A stretch of 30,021 bases of DNA from JAYRWD01 sp041918255 (GCA_041918255.1 JAYRWD010000024.1:1-30021); one strand, 5' to 3'. Positions 7,202 to 15,626 are shown, counted from the first letter of the stretch. The notes: generated from the letters alone by a model not told the origin. Numbers and translations: made by a program.

Positions 7202-7440
7202 ACTTACTCTTGGGTTATTTAGCATCTCACTGAACTGTGGGTCAACACACATACTTTTATCTATTTGGGGCATCTTCTCGTCCTATACAAAACATTTCCT
7301 TGACACAAGTTAGCTCGCAAGTAAATTTCTTCTAGGTCCCGTCCTTACTTGGAGTCATGGTTCTGACAGTATTCCCTTACAAAGATAATATTGCCAATAA
7401 AACTACCACTATTGACTCGCAAACAGTTTTAAAATAATAC

Positions 7441-8406
7441 CTAATAATATAGGTTTTTCGTTAAATGGTATGGTTTCTCAAAATTGGTCGTTTTAGCCTT
7501 CATAAACAACAAATGCACAAAATCAGGTAACTTGAGATGGCCACCCTGTTTTTTGTACTCCTCATGTAATAAATCTACAAGTACAATTACCGAACTTCTA
7601 ATTTCGACTTCATCTTGAGATCCTCTTGGAATTAGTATTTTATGTACAATCTTATCATCTAATGACTTTTCATAACTTAAAAGTTTATTCGCTTCTAGAA
7701 GCTGTGGGAATTTGTAGTCCGATAAACCAGTTAGATACTCTTCATCCTCAAATTGTCCTATTGGGTCATCTCTAAACTCAGCAATAAGGTCGTAAATAAA
7801 TAGTTGAGCTAGCTTCCAGAAATAAACTGTCTGACCTTTATACTCAATTTGGTCATCATAACCGGCTAACTTTGATGTGAATAGTGGGAGTAATTTATCT
7901 AATCTGTGATTTGCTGAAAGGATAAATTTTTTAATATCACCTTCCCACTCATTCAATAAGTACTTACTAATATCTCTTACAAATTCCCATCTTTCTTTAA
8001 GAAAATAGAGATTCTTACCACCTTGAAATACTTCTTTAAATTTATCAAAAGACAATTTAGAAAAGTACTCTAGATTAAATCGTTTCGGGTCATAATTAAA
8101 GTAATCTATCCACGCCTGGAAAAAAGCAAACTGTCCCTTATCACTTGATCCATCCTTGAAATTATACCGCCATCGCGTAGTTTCAGCATTCCAGAAACAA
8201 AACCCAGTAGTGTGTATAAGGATTAGAAAAGTCAATTGGGTAGTTTTGTCATCAGTATCTAATTTGTTTAAATTGGTTAGTTTTGAAGAATCTAGCGTAA
8301 GTTTAAAAAATGATTTAACGAATTGTGGGATAAGGTTATCATGAATTCGTACTAACTCAGCTTGATCCATTACTTTCTTGGTAGAAGTTCTGACTGGATT
8401 ATCCAT
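7441..8406 (-). CDS. Queuosine salvage protein, Qng1/DUF2419 family
   Basis: The 321-residue protein matches the order of conserved blocks of the queuosine salvage family. These are TGFCFW (67-72), FLKERWEFVRDISKYLL (about 135-151), the YFWKLAQLFIYDL block (195-207) where the family has FYKRAQIL, FEDEEYLTGLSDYKFPQLL (219-237) with Asp230 at the position of the catalytic DYRxPQ aspartate, and GSQDEVEIR (262-270). Family members release queuine from queuosine 5'-phosphate, letting cells that cannot make queuine salvage it for the tRNA wobble base. The gene lies 113 bases downstream of dnaK on the same strand and could be read from the heat-shock promoter; no terminator is visible between them. 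Function is inferred from motifs. Confidence 0.82.
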   Translation of the reverse strand: MDNPVRTSTKKVMDQAELVRIHDNLIPQFVKSFFKLTLDSSKLTNLNKLDTDDKTTQLTFLILIHTTGFCFWNAETTRWRYNFKDGSSDKGQFAFFQAWIDYFNYDPKRFNLEYFSKLSFDKFKEVFQGGKNLYFLKERWEFVRDISKYLLNEWEGDIKKFILSANHRLDKLLPLFTSKLAGYDDQIEYKGQTVYFWKLAQLFIYDLIAEFRDDPIGQFEDEEYLTGLSDYKFPQLLEANKLLSYEKSLDDKIVHKILIPRGSQDEVEIRSSVIVLVDLLHEEYKKQGGHLKLPDFVHLLFMKAKTTNFEKPYHLTKNLYY

Positions 8407-8519
8407 AGTCGAAAGTCATTCAAATGTAGCAAATATAAGTTATGTTGCCTTGTACCCCTCCCGTCAACTAAATCAACTTAATCAAGATTTGTCATTCTAT
8501 ACAAAACCTCTTTACTTTT

Positions 8520-10442
8520 TTAACTCACAACCTCACCCTCCTGAGCCTCTTCGGTTTTATCATCTCCTTTTGATTCTCCACCTTTAGCATCCCCTTCCTT
8601 ATCTGCCGCTTTATCAGATTTTGGTGCTGATTCGTACATTTTAGCTCCCTTAGTCTGCAGAAGAGTAGAGAGTTCATTTGTTTTTGTCTTTACTTTCTCC
8701 ATATCAAAATCATCTTTTTCAATAATTACTTTCAATTCTTTCGCGTTTTTTTCCAATTCTTCCTTATCGCCAGCAGATAGCTTTTCCCCATGTTCTTTTA
8801 CTAATTTCTCGGTTTGAAAAACAAGAGTATCAGCATTATTCTTTACCTCAGCCCGATCTCGTTTACTTTTATCTTCCGCAGCATGTTGCGCAGCTTCTTT
8901 CACTAATTTATCAATCTCACCCTCATCCATTTGAGTCGAAGCGGTAATAGTAATATGCTGTTCCTTGCCCGTAGCTTTGTCCTTGGCTGAAACATTGAGA
9001 ATACCGTTAGCGTCAATCTTAAATGTGACTTCGACTTGTGGAACACCTCGTGGCGCAGGTGGCAGTCCATCTAAAATAAACCTGCCAAGGGTTTTGTTAT
9101 CTGAAGCCATTTCCCGCTCTCCCTGCAAAATATGAATCTCCACGGAAGTTTGATTATCAGCCGCAGTTGAAAAGATTTGTGATTTCTCGGTGGGAATTGT
9201 TGTATTTCTCTGAATTAATGGTGTCCGTACTCCTCCCAGAGTTTCTAACCCCAATGTTAGCGGAGTGACATCTAGTAAGGTGACATCCTTCACGCTCGTA
9301 TCTCCGGAGAGAATGGCACCCTGTACCCCAGCTCCGACAGCAACAACTTCATCGGGATTTACACCCTCGTGCGGTTTCCTACCAAAGAAATCTTCGACTA
9401 ATTTTTTTACCATAGGCATTCGAATCATTCCGCCCACTAGAACTACATCATCAATGTCTTTTTTATCAACTTTAGCATCATGTAATGCTTTTTTGACTGG
9501 CTCTAGAGTACTTTGCACAAGATCATCCACTAATTTTTCATATTCCGAACGTGTCAAAACTTTTTGTAAATGTTTCGGACCTTTTGAATCCGCGGTAATA
9601 TATGGAAGATTGATTTCAGTCTTCTCGGCCGTTGAAAGGGTAATCTTTGCTTTTTCCGCTGCTTCTTTCAATCTCTGTAACGCAGCGTTATCATCCCTTA
9701 AGTTTATACCGTGTTGATTCTTAAAATCATCCACCAGCATATTGATAATTCGTTGATCAAAGTCATCGCCGCCCAGATGGGTATCTCCATTTGTTGCTCT
9801 CACCTCGACGACGCCATCTCCCACATCGAGTACAGACACATCAAAAGTACCTCCGCCAAGATCGTAAACGACAATAGTTTTATCCGATCCTTCATTAAGC
9901 CCATAGGCGATTGCCGCTGCGGTTGGTTCGTTAATTATGCGTTTTACATCAAATCCTGCTATTTTCCCAGCATTTTTTGTGGCTTGTCTTTGCGAATCGT
10001 CAAAGTAAGCAGGAACCGTGATCACAGCTTCATCTACTTTCTCACCTAAATACGCTTCAGCATCAGCCTTTAACTTTCCTAACACTTTAGCTGAGATAGC
10101 TTCGGGAGCAAGCCACTCATCACCGAATTTAATTTCAACTCCCCCTTTCTTACTTTCCCTCAATTCAAAGGGTAGCATCTTTTTCTCTTTTTCAACTTCC
10201 TTGTCTCCCCATTTCCTTCCTATTAATCGTTTTACAGAATAAAAAGTCCTATCTGGATTTGTTACCATTTGGTTTTTTGCCAACGCTCCTACCAATACCT
10301 CATTCGAATCAGCCGAAATAGCTACAACAGAGGGGGTCGTACGTCCACCTTCTTTATTTGTAATGACTATAGGCGTCCCTCCTTGAACAACTGACATGGC
10401 TGAATTTGTAGTCCCGAGGTCGATACCAATTATTTTTCCCAT
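8520..10442 (-). CDS. dnaK: Chaperone DnaK (Hsp70)
   Basis: This complete 640-residue Hsp70 starts MGKIIGIDLGTTNSA. The ATPase domain carries the phosphate and connect motifs VPAYFDDSQRQATKNAGKIA, INEPTAAAIAYG, YDLGGGTFDVS and VLVGGMIRMP. The hydrophobic linker DVTLLDVTPLTLGLETLGG leads to the substrate-binding domain (TTIPTEKSQIFSTAADNQ) and a charged lid. The tail (GGESKGDDKTEEAQEGEVVS) is acidic and low in complexity. With GrpE and a DnaJ that is not in this window, it folds and rescues cytosolic proteins. Its own promoter and CIRCE operator lie directly upstream, so it can be transcribed independently of hrcA-grpE-mazG-like. Confidence 0.98.
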   Translation of the reverse strand: MGKIIGIDLGTTNSAMSVVQGGTPIVITNKEGGRTTPSVVAISADSNEVLVGALAKNQMVTNPDRTFYSVKRLIGRKWGDKEVEKEKKMLPFELRESKKGGVEIKFGDEWLAPEAISAKVLGKLKADAEAYLGEKVDEAVITVPAYFDDSQRQATKNAGKIAGFDVKRIINEPTAAAIAYGLNEGSDKTIVVYDLGGGTFDVSVLDVGDGVVEVRATNGDTHLGGDDFDQRIINMLVDDFKNQHGINLRDDNAALQRLKEAAEKAKITLSTAEKTEINLPYITADSKGPKHLQKVLTRSEYEKLVDDLVQSTLEPVKKALHDAKVDKKDIDDVVLVGGMIRMPMVKKLVEDFFGRKPHEGVNPDEVVAVGAGVQGAILSGDTSVKDVTLLDVTPLTLGLETLGGVRTPLIQRNTTIPTEKSQIFSTAADNQTSVEIHILQGEREMASDNKTLGRFILDGLPPAPRGVPQVEVTFKIDANGILNVSAKDKATGKEQHITITASTQMDEGEIDKLVKEAAQHAAEDKSKRDRAEVKNNADTLVFQTEKLVKEHGEKLSAGDKEELEKNAKELKVIIEKDDFDMEKVKTKTNELSTLLQTKGAKMYESAPKSDKAADKEGDAKGGESKGDDKTEEAQEGEVVS

Positions 10443-10473
10443 TTTAAAATTTATTTAATAATTTATTGATTTG

Positions 10474-10503
10474 AATATATCATTTAGCACTCGACGCCGT
10501 CAA
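10474..10503 (-). promoter_or_regulatory. dnaK promoter
   Basis: On the minus strand, TTGACG (complement of 10498-10503) and TATATT (complement of 10474-10479) are 18 bp apart, a good primary-sigma promoter. The -35 box lies inside the CIRCE operator. The dnaK start codon is 31 bases downstream of the -10 box. Confidence 0.7.
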
Positions 10504-10510
10504 GTGCTAA
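10484..10510 (-). promoter_or_regulatory. CIRCE operator of dnaK
   Basis: TTAGCACTC (10484-10492), a 9-base spacer, and AAGTGCTAA (10502-10510) match the CIRCE consensus TTAGCACTC-N9-GAGTGCTAA with one change in the right arm. HrcA, encoded upstream, binds this operator and releases it on heat stress. The right arm overlaps the stop codon of the MazG-like gene (10507-10509). Confidence 0.93.
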
Positions 10511-10878
10511 ATACGAAAAAACTTCTCAATATTGGCTTTCCGGTACGTTCCGCCCTTTTTGGGCTTTCCCGAAGGGTCAAAATCCTTACTCATATTGCTT
10601 TGATACACCTCATCAAATATGTCGCTAAAAATGTCTGCCATTCCATATGTAACAACTGTTCCCAATAATACAAAAAGTAGATCAGATAATTCTTTAGCCA
10701 AAGCCGGCGCATCATTACCTTTCTCGATCTCCTCAATTACTTCCTTGACTTCCTCACTCAGAAGTCGAATTCTGAGTTTTGCAAGTTTTGGATCAACCTC
10801 AATTCCCGGAGTATCTCTGACCGGAATCGCGTCATATTTTTTGTGAAACTCCTTAACTTTTGTTATCCAACTATTCAT
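10507..10878 (-). CDS. MazG-like nucleotide pyrophosphohydrolase
   Basis: The 123-residue all-helical protein has the MazG-type metal-binding residues EEVKE (42-46) and ELSDL (63-67; E63 and D66), and a conserved DEVYQSNMSK segment (89-98) often seen in small MazG-like and phosphoribosyl-ATP-pyrophosphatase-like proteins. It probably hydrolyses a nucleoside triphosphate to the monophosphate, as in nucleotide-pool cleaning. It lies between grpE and dnaK, 27 bases after grpE, where most bacteria have no gene. Its stop codon falls inside the dnaK CIRCE operator. It would therefore share the HrcA-controlled transcript from the hrcA promoter. Confidence 0.85.
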   Translation of the reverse strand: MNSWITKVKEFHKKYDAIPVRDTPGIEVDPKLAKLRIRLLSEEVKEVIEEIEKGNDAPALAKELSDLLFVLLGTVVTYGMADIFSDIFDEVYQSNMSKDFDPSGKPKKGGTYRKANIEKFFRI

Positions 10879-10905
10879 AGAACCTCAATAAGTGTAATAA
10901 GAAAA

Positions 10906-11463
10906 TTAGCCCTTTTTGCCAACTATGACTCTCGGAAGTCTAACATACATATCTTTATCTGCATATTTATACCCCTTGCGCTCAACATGTAAAACATGAT
11001 TATCTTTTTCAATTTCGTTTACCGTAACCGTACCTATAGCTTCCATCTTGTGTGGATCAAACACGTCCCCCTCGTTTATTTCTATTTCTACAATATTATT
11101 TTCTTTTAAGAGTGCCTTAATCTTCTCCAGAATCATACCCAATCCCTCACTATGATCCTTAATCTGTGCAATAGCCCTCGCGAGGTCATCAGCTATCTCC
11201 AATAACAATGAAAATATTACGGAATTTGATAATAAATTGAACTCCTGTCTTTCCTGGAGAACTCGTTTTTTAAAATTTTCAAAATCTGCTAACGCTTTTA
11301 ATTTCTCGTGTTTTAAAATCTCAAGTTGGGATAATAAATCATCGAGATTCGGGTGTGTTTGATTCGATCCCGTTTGTTCTACATCGTGACCCTTCAAATC
11401 ACCTTCCTCTTTCTTAGGTTCTTCTACTGTGGAGGTCGTACTTTTGGATTTATTATTCGACAT
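10906..11463 (-). CDS. grpE: Nucleotide exchange factor GrpE
   Basis: The 185-residue protein has an acidic or polar N-terminal tail (1-40), a long coiled coil with LADFENFKKRVLQERQEF (about 58-75), and the beta-wing DVFDPHKMEAIGTV followed by VERKGYKYADKDMYVRLPRVIV. GrpE dimers release ADP from DnaK. The core length is normal. It lies 123 bases after hrcA with no clear promoter between, so it is probably transcribed from the CIRCE-controlled hrcA promoter. Confidence 0.94.
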   Translation of the reverse strand: MSNNKSKSTTSTVEEPKKEEGDLKGHDVEQTGSNQTHPNLDDLLSQLEILKHEKLKALADFENFKKRVLQERQEFNLLSNSVIFSLLLEIADDLARAIAQIKDHSEGLGMILEKIKALLKENNIVEIEINEGDVFDPHKMEAIGTVTVNEIEKDNHVLHVERKGYKYADKDMYVRLPRVIVGKKG

Positions 11464-11586
11464 TTTGATTGAAATTAATATTTAAGGATTTTTGACTTTA
11501 AATAACCAATGGTAAATCTATCTTAGTGCTTACTGAAGAGATCAGACCTTCCGGTTGCTTTGGAGACCGAACGAAAAAATCAACAT

Positions 11587-12321
11587 TTACCAACCCGTTA
11601 CCGATTGATTGACCGTACTCGCAAGCCATTTTACAGTAGGTATAACCATTGCGTAATTCATCCTATGAGGACCCACAACTGCTAAATATCCTACCTTTCC
11701 ACCATAAAGTTTTAGCTGAGTAAAAATAATAGCTACTCTTTCGAACGAAATATCCCCAATATCCTCCTCGCCAATGAGTACTTCAACTTCTTCATCGTGA
11801 TGACTAGAGAAAAGCGTATACAAGAAATCATAATTTTCAATCATACTCAATAACCTTTTGATTCTGCGTGGTTGGTCATATTCCGGGTAATCTAAAATGT
11901 CACCTATCCCAGCATAATAAATCATTTCTCCTAATAATCCAACAGCTGCGTTGCCAGTCAAATCTGCTAATGCCTTGACTGAACTTCTGATAAGCTTTGC
12001 TGGTTCAAATCTACTAGCGAGTATATCTTGCTTCACAGCCATTTCCCGCTCAACTGTTATACTTTCTAATTCATCGAGTAGCTCGTGAACAAACAACTTT
12101 AAAGCTATAGACGTTGGAATTCTTCCAGATGAGGAATGAGGTTTCGTAAGATACCCCTTCTCTACAAGATCAACCATCTCATTTCGAATCGTTGCGGGAC
12201 TTAAACCAAGACTATATTTTTCTGGAAGATGAATTGAGCCAACAGCTTCAGCAGTTTCAATAAATTCTTTGATTATAGCCGATAACAAAGTCTTTTGGCG
12301 CTCAGTGAGGCTATCTGTCAT
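11587..12321 (-). CDS. hrcA: Heat-shock repressor HrcA, compact form
   Basis: The N-terminal winged helix (LTERQKTLLSAIIKEFIETAEAVGS, then LGLSPATIRNEMVDLVEKGYL and the wing SSGRIPT) is typical HrcA. The C-terminal block (VEVLIGEEDIGDISFERVAIIF...YGGKVGYLAVVGPHRMNYAMVIPTV) is also present. At 244 residues it is about 100 shorter than the usual length near 340. The segment between DLTGNAAVG (about 122) and GIGDILDYPEYDQ (about 139) is nearly absent, where other HrcA proteins have most of the central domain. The gene reads through without stops or frameshift, so this looks like a natural compact form. It is first in hrcA-grpE-mazG-like and autoregulated through the CIRCE upstream. Confidence 0.92.
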   Translation of the reverse strand: MTDSLTERQKTLLSAIIKEFIETAEAVGSIHLPEKYSLGLSPATIRNEMVDLVEKGYLTKPHSSSGRIPTSIALKLFVHELLDELESITVEREMAVKQDILASRFEPAKLIRSSVKALADLTGNAAVGLLGEMIYYAGIGDILDYPEYDQPRRIKRLLSMIENYDFLYTLFSSHHDEEVEVLIGEEDIGDISFERVAIIFTQLKLYGGKVGYLAVVGPHRMNYAMVIPTVKWLASTVNQSVTGW

Positions 12322-12359
12322 TTAAATAAATTAAAAACGAAGAGATAACGATTTGAGTA

Positions 12360-12388
12360 AATATAGCATTAGCACAACCGCACGTCAA
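12360..12388 (-). promoter_or_regulatory. hrcA promoter
   Basis: On the minus strand TTGACG (complement of 12383-12388) and TATATT (complement of 12360-12365) are 17 bp apart. Both boxes are identical to those of the dnaK promoter, and the -35 box again lies inside CIRCE. Confidence 0.72.
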
Positions 12389-12395
12389 GTGCTAA
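12369..12395 (-). promoter_or_regulatory. CIRCE operator of hrcA-grpE
   Basis: TTAGCACAA (12369-12377), a 9-base spacer and AAGTGCTAA (12387-12395) form a CIRCE element with changes only at the inner ends of the arms. It lies 47 bases upstream of the hrcA start and overlaps its promoter, which fits HrcA autorepression. Confidence 0.92.
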
Positions 12396-12409
12396 GTCAA
12401 AACGATAAT

Positions 12410-13189
12410 TTAGTTAAATAACTTGATATTTCTCGAGAACTTCAACCTTCGCAAACCATTATCCTCATAATCTTCCATTAAGTCCTCGTACATATAATTT
12501 CGTCCATTTTGGACTTCTCGCCACTCTTGCAAAGAAAGGTCACTATTTGGGTTAGTAATGAAAACTTCGCCTTCACGCACACCATTTTCATCTTTGTACT
12601 CCCTATGGGAGTGTATATACCTAAAACTAATTACTGTTGCATTATCTCTGATAACCTCGCTTACCATCGCCAGATGAGACGCATTCTTCTGTTTTCCTTT
12701 AGCGCGTATTAAATCCCCAGGCATCATTTCTTCAATACCTATTGGATTACAATTCAAGAGTGACGTAATTTGTTCAGCTCCGATATTTTCGATTGGTCTT
12801 AAATAACGGCGTAATCTACTCCTCAGATTCATATCAGCAAACTTGAGATAACTAATTAGCGATCTTCCCTGTAGCTTACGGATATAATTATCAAACACCT
12901 GACATATAAACCCTGAGCAGTCAATGCCAACCTTTATATATTGCATAAATTGACGTATTTCACCTACTTCGGCGCCATAAAGATCAAACCCATGCACCTT
13001 TGCCCAGATTTTAGTTTCAAGCTCGATTTCCTCAGGTGTTCCCTTGCCTGACATTACAGCTAAATTGCCACGATTTAGCCGTGAATTAATATAATATGGG
13101 CAGGGGACTTTCTTTGATCCAATATCCAAATTGAAATATCTATCTATCCAATAACGTAACTTTTCTGACAAAATTTGCTTTGATTTCAT
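12410..13189 (-). CDS. NlpC/P60-like cysteine amidase or peptidase
   Basis: The 259-residue protein carries the papain-like pattern of NlpC/P60 and related amidases: the nucleophile C91 in GIDCSGFICQVF, the MPGDLIRAK turn (156-164), and the histidine H172 in ASHLAMVSEV. A later YIHSHREY segment may hold the third residue. There is no signal peptide, so it probably acts in the cytosol rather than on the cell wall. The N-terminal part has VPCPYYINSR and a SGKGTPEEI stretch that I do not recognise. It is last in the operon, 18 bases after the ATP-grasp gene. In context it may trim or release a product made by the ligase and PLP enzyme; this is inference. Confidence 0.75.
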   Translation of the reverse strand: MKSKQILSEKLRYWIDRYFNLDIGSKKVPCPYYINSRLNRGNLAVMSGKGTPEEIELETKIWAKVHGFDLYGAEVGEIRQFMQYIKVGIDCSGFICQVFDNYIRKLQGRSLISYLKFADMNLRSRLRRYLRPIENIGAEQITSLLNCNPIGIEEMMPGDLIRAKGKQKNASHLAMVSEVIRDNATVISFRYIHSHREYKDENGVREGEVFITNPNSDLSLQEWREVQNGRNYMYEDLMEDYEDNGLRRLKFSRNIKLFN

Positions 13190-13207
13190 TTCATCTTTTG
13201 ATGAAAG

Positions 13208-14584
13208 TTAAATATTATTGTTCTCAATTTGCGCGAAAGAAGTAAACACTTTACCTCTTACTTCTGGGTCATTCATAAAATCACTCAATATCTGTACTCT
13301 GGCGACTTCTCCATTTGGTTTGACTTTACGCCCTTGTTTCTGTGTAATAAGTATGAAATTATCCCTTTCAATCTTATCAATCAAGTATTCCGACTTAAAA
13401 AATCGCACCGTTTTGTTTGGATCATCTGGAGAGGTAAAGCTGTATTCACCACTTAAAGGCATAGACCCAATAATCTGAACTTCTTTAGTCTTATTTCTTA
13501 AATACAATTGGCTCGCATCAAACGGTTGCATAGCTAATTCATTATGTTCCTCAAGGTCATAGTTTACTAATCCAATATCCAGAAGGACAGCAAGGTGGGC
13601 TATATTCAAAGGCATAATTCCGTTCATTACGTTTAACCGGGAATTGAAGGCTACTGTCATTTGTTGACGCGCATTTATCTCAATAATTTTTACCTCATTC
13701 TTTTCATTCTCGACTATAAAATCAAACCCAAATAATCCCAAATAACCCGATGCGACAAGCATTGATGAAAGAAGCTTTATCTGACTTCGTAATTCATTTA
13801 AAGCCTTTTCGTTTAACCCATGTCGAAAAGTACCCCCAACAGTTGCCCCAGGCCTATCAGTCAATTCTTTGATACCTGTGATTTGTTTGTATAATCCACC
13901 GATAATTACCCCTTGTTTTGAAACACATGCGTTGCACGAAAATGTATCACCGCTTAAATATTCGCATATACGAACCTTTCGATTACGAAAAATTGCCTGC
14001 AGATTTTCATACTCACTTTGGTTTTCGATAAAAAATGTACTGGTTCCAGTATGTCCCCTATCAAATTGGATGGTTAATTTCGAACCAAACAGTTTTTTCA
14101 ATTCTTCATATCGAAACTCCTCTAAACTACCCAATTTTGTTTTTGGAGTGGAAATGCCATATTCCCGAAACATACGTGACTGACTAACTTTTCTTTCAAA
14201 TCTTTCATTTAATTCGGAGCTGGTGTTTAAAAGTATTAATCCGGTTTCTTGCGCTATTTTTTCAAACTTTCTTGAGATTTTAAAGGTCATAACCATATCT
14301 TCTGTCTGTGGCACCGCAATCTGATTTTTATGCAACACCCAATCGAGAAGATCTGCAGAACTTCTCATTTCTGAAACTTGATTGTTTTTAGGAATGATTA
14401 CTTCATAGCCTTTTTTTCTTTTGTAATCTGCAAAATCATGTTCATATAGAGCAACTTGGACATATCTTTTAACAAAAGTTTCAAGGCCTAATCCATGTTC
14501 TATCTCGTTTGACACGTAAAACAATGTCCGCTCATCAATTTTATCGTTAATTTGCTTAACTGTATCTAACCATTTATTCGACAA
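13208..14584 (-). CDS. ATP-grasp carboxylate-amine ligase
   Basis: This 458-residue ligase has the ATP-grasp fold from about residue 130 to 320: KLTIQFDRGHTGTSTFFI (169-186) as lysine and glycine-rich loop, VRICEYLSG (204-212) as the adenine-contacting strand, then GYLGLFGFDFIV and the metal-binding IIEINARQQM (300-309). Enzymes of this family activate a carboxylate as an acyl phosphate and join it to an amine or thiol, as in LysX, BtrJ-type and peptide ligases. The N-terminal 130 and C-terminal 110 residues are not familiar to me. It lies between the PLP enzyme gene (29 bases) and the cysteine amidase gene (18 bases), on one transcript, divergent from a LysW-like carrier candidate. Confidence 0.85.
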   Translation of the reverse strand: MSNKWLDTVKQINDKIDERTLFYVSNEIEHGLGLETFVKRYVQVALYEHDFADYKRKKGYEVIIPKNNQVSEMRSSADLLDWVLHKNQIAVPQTEDMVMTFKISRKFEKIAQETGLILLNTSSELNERFERKVSQSRMFREYGISTPKTKLGSLEEFRYEELKKLFGSKLTIQFDRGHTGTSTFFIENQSEYENLQAIFRNRKVRICEYLSGDTFSCNACVSKQGVIIGGLYKQITGIKELTDRPGATVGGTFRHGLNEKALNELRSQIKLLSSMLVASGYLGLFGFDFIVENEKNEVKIIEINARQQMTVAFNSRLNVMNGIMPLNIAHLAVLLDIGLVNYDLEEHNELAMQPFDASQLYLRNKTKEVQIIGSMPLSGEYSFTSPDDPNKTVRFFKSEYLIDKIERDNFILITQKQGRKVKPNGEVARVQILSDFMNDPEVRGKVFTSFAQIENNNI

Positions 14585-14613
14585 GAGATTTTGCTGAAAT
14601 ATAAATTTTTATC

Positions 14614-15582
14614 CTAAATTCCTGTGACGAGACATAGTGGACATTCGAAGTCGTATCCATTACGAGTTGCTTTGAGAAAACCCGCAATTGACAGATATGC
14701 GTTATAACCCTCAATAACTAATCCACTTGATTGACAACTTTTTTTTGTTTTTTTTAATTCTTCGTCACTGATAACCCACCCTCTCCCTGAAGTTGCTTTT
14801 ACAATTTCTAGAACCTGCGTTCGTCTTTTAGCCACCCGATCACTGATAGCGTCACTAAGTGAAGTTTTCGTCGAAACGAAGTCTCTATCAAAACTCGAAG
14901 CCATAGGATTGATTTTAGTGGTCTGGACTATATGAAAGCTCGGAAATTTAAATTCCCTCATATCTATGGAAGAGTAATATGATTCGCGCAAGCCGTTATA
15001 AATTCCCACTAGATTTGCCCCTGAGCTTACACAAAGAAATATCGCATCACAACTTGACAATTTTTGGGTAAGCTCGAAAGCTATGCTCATCGAGCCGACA
15101 AGTGCGCTATTGTCAGAGGAACCACGTAGATTTACACTATTATTAGTTTTAGCCCATTTGATAGCATCTGATTTCGGAGTGTTGGAATAATGAACAACTA
15201 TATAGCCCTGATTCGCTAATTTCACCAGTCTGGAATTCTTATACGGAACGATTTTTTTGCTTACAAAAACATCTAATCTAACTTTGGCTTGAGTACAGAT
15301 CGCACCAGCACTTATAGCTGCATTACCAGAGGAGCTTATTGAAAAATTTTTTATACCTTCAGATACGTATTTCGATATCATGTAGACCATCGTCCTATCC
15401 TTGAACGATTTATTAGGGTTTAAATCTTCTCGTTTCACAAAAACCGATTGTGTTCCTATTTGAATCTTTTGTAGTGGTGTATCTCCCTCGCCTATTGTTA
15501 TTCTATACCTCTTCGGAATATTTTCTGCGATTTTTTGATATTGCCAAATTCCTTTTTGCACCTCAATTTTGCTAAAATTCAT
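14614..15582 (-). CDS. Threonine-synthase-like PLP enzyme
   Basis: This is a fold-type II PLP enzyme. The PLP lysine is in KREDLNPNKSFKDR, the phosphate loops are ISSSGNAAIS and CVSSGANLVG, and the C-terminal GLVIEGYNAYLSIAG plus LCLVTG are threonine-synthase-like. Threonine synthase makes threonine from O-phosphohomoserine, but relatives catalyse other beta- or gamma-replacements and eliminations. At 322 residues it is short and lacks the N-terminal zinc ribbon of many threonine synthases; a separate zinc-ribbon protein is encoded divergently 84 bases away. I chose ATG at 15582; a GTG two codons upstream (15588) is possible. It is first in a three-gene operon with an ATP-grasp ligase and a cysteine amidase, which suggests specialised rather than housekeeping chemistry. 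Confidence 0.85.
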   Translation of the reverse strand: MNFSKIEVQKGIWQYQKIAENIPKRYRITIGEGDTPLQKIQIGTQSVFVKREDLNPNKSFKDRTMVYMISKYVSEGIKNFSISSSGNAAISAGAICTQAKVRLDVFVSKKIVPYKNSRLVKLANQGYIVVHYSNTPKSDAIKWAKTNNSVNLRGSSDNSALVGSMSIAFELTQKLSSCDAIFLCVSSGANLVGIYNGLRESYYSSIDMREFKFPSFHIVQTTKINPMASSFDRDFVSTKTSLSDAISDRVAKRRTQVLEIVKATSGRGWVISDEELKKTKKSCQSSGLVIEGYNAYLSIAGFLKATRNGYDFECPLCLVTGI

Positions 15583-15613
15583 TAGCACTACTGTAATATT
15601 TAACTTACTACAC

Positions 15614-15626
15614 TGTTAGTATAACA
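15614..15626. promoter_or_regulatory. Palindrome in the divergent control region
   Basis: TGTTA-GTA-TAACA is a perfect inverted repeat in the 83-base gap between the PLP enzyme operon and the divergent LysW-like gene. It contains a minus-strand TATACT and a plus-strand TATAAC that could serve as -10 boxes, so one regulator could control both directions. No convincing -35 boxes are seen. Confidence 0.3.

Noticed and set aside
7412..7440. TTGACT and TAATAC with 17-bp spacing as a plus-strand promoter
   Set aside because: It points into the 3' end of the minus-strand queuosine-salvage gene with no plus-strand gene downstream; probably chance in AT-rich DNA.
9265..10242. Several plus-strand open frames opposite dnaK
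   Set aside because: They are antisense to highly conserved DnaK motifs, a known source of long shadow frames.
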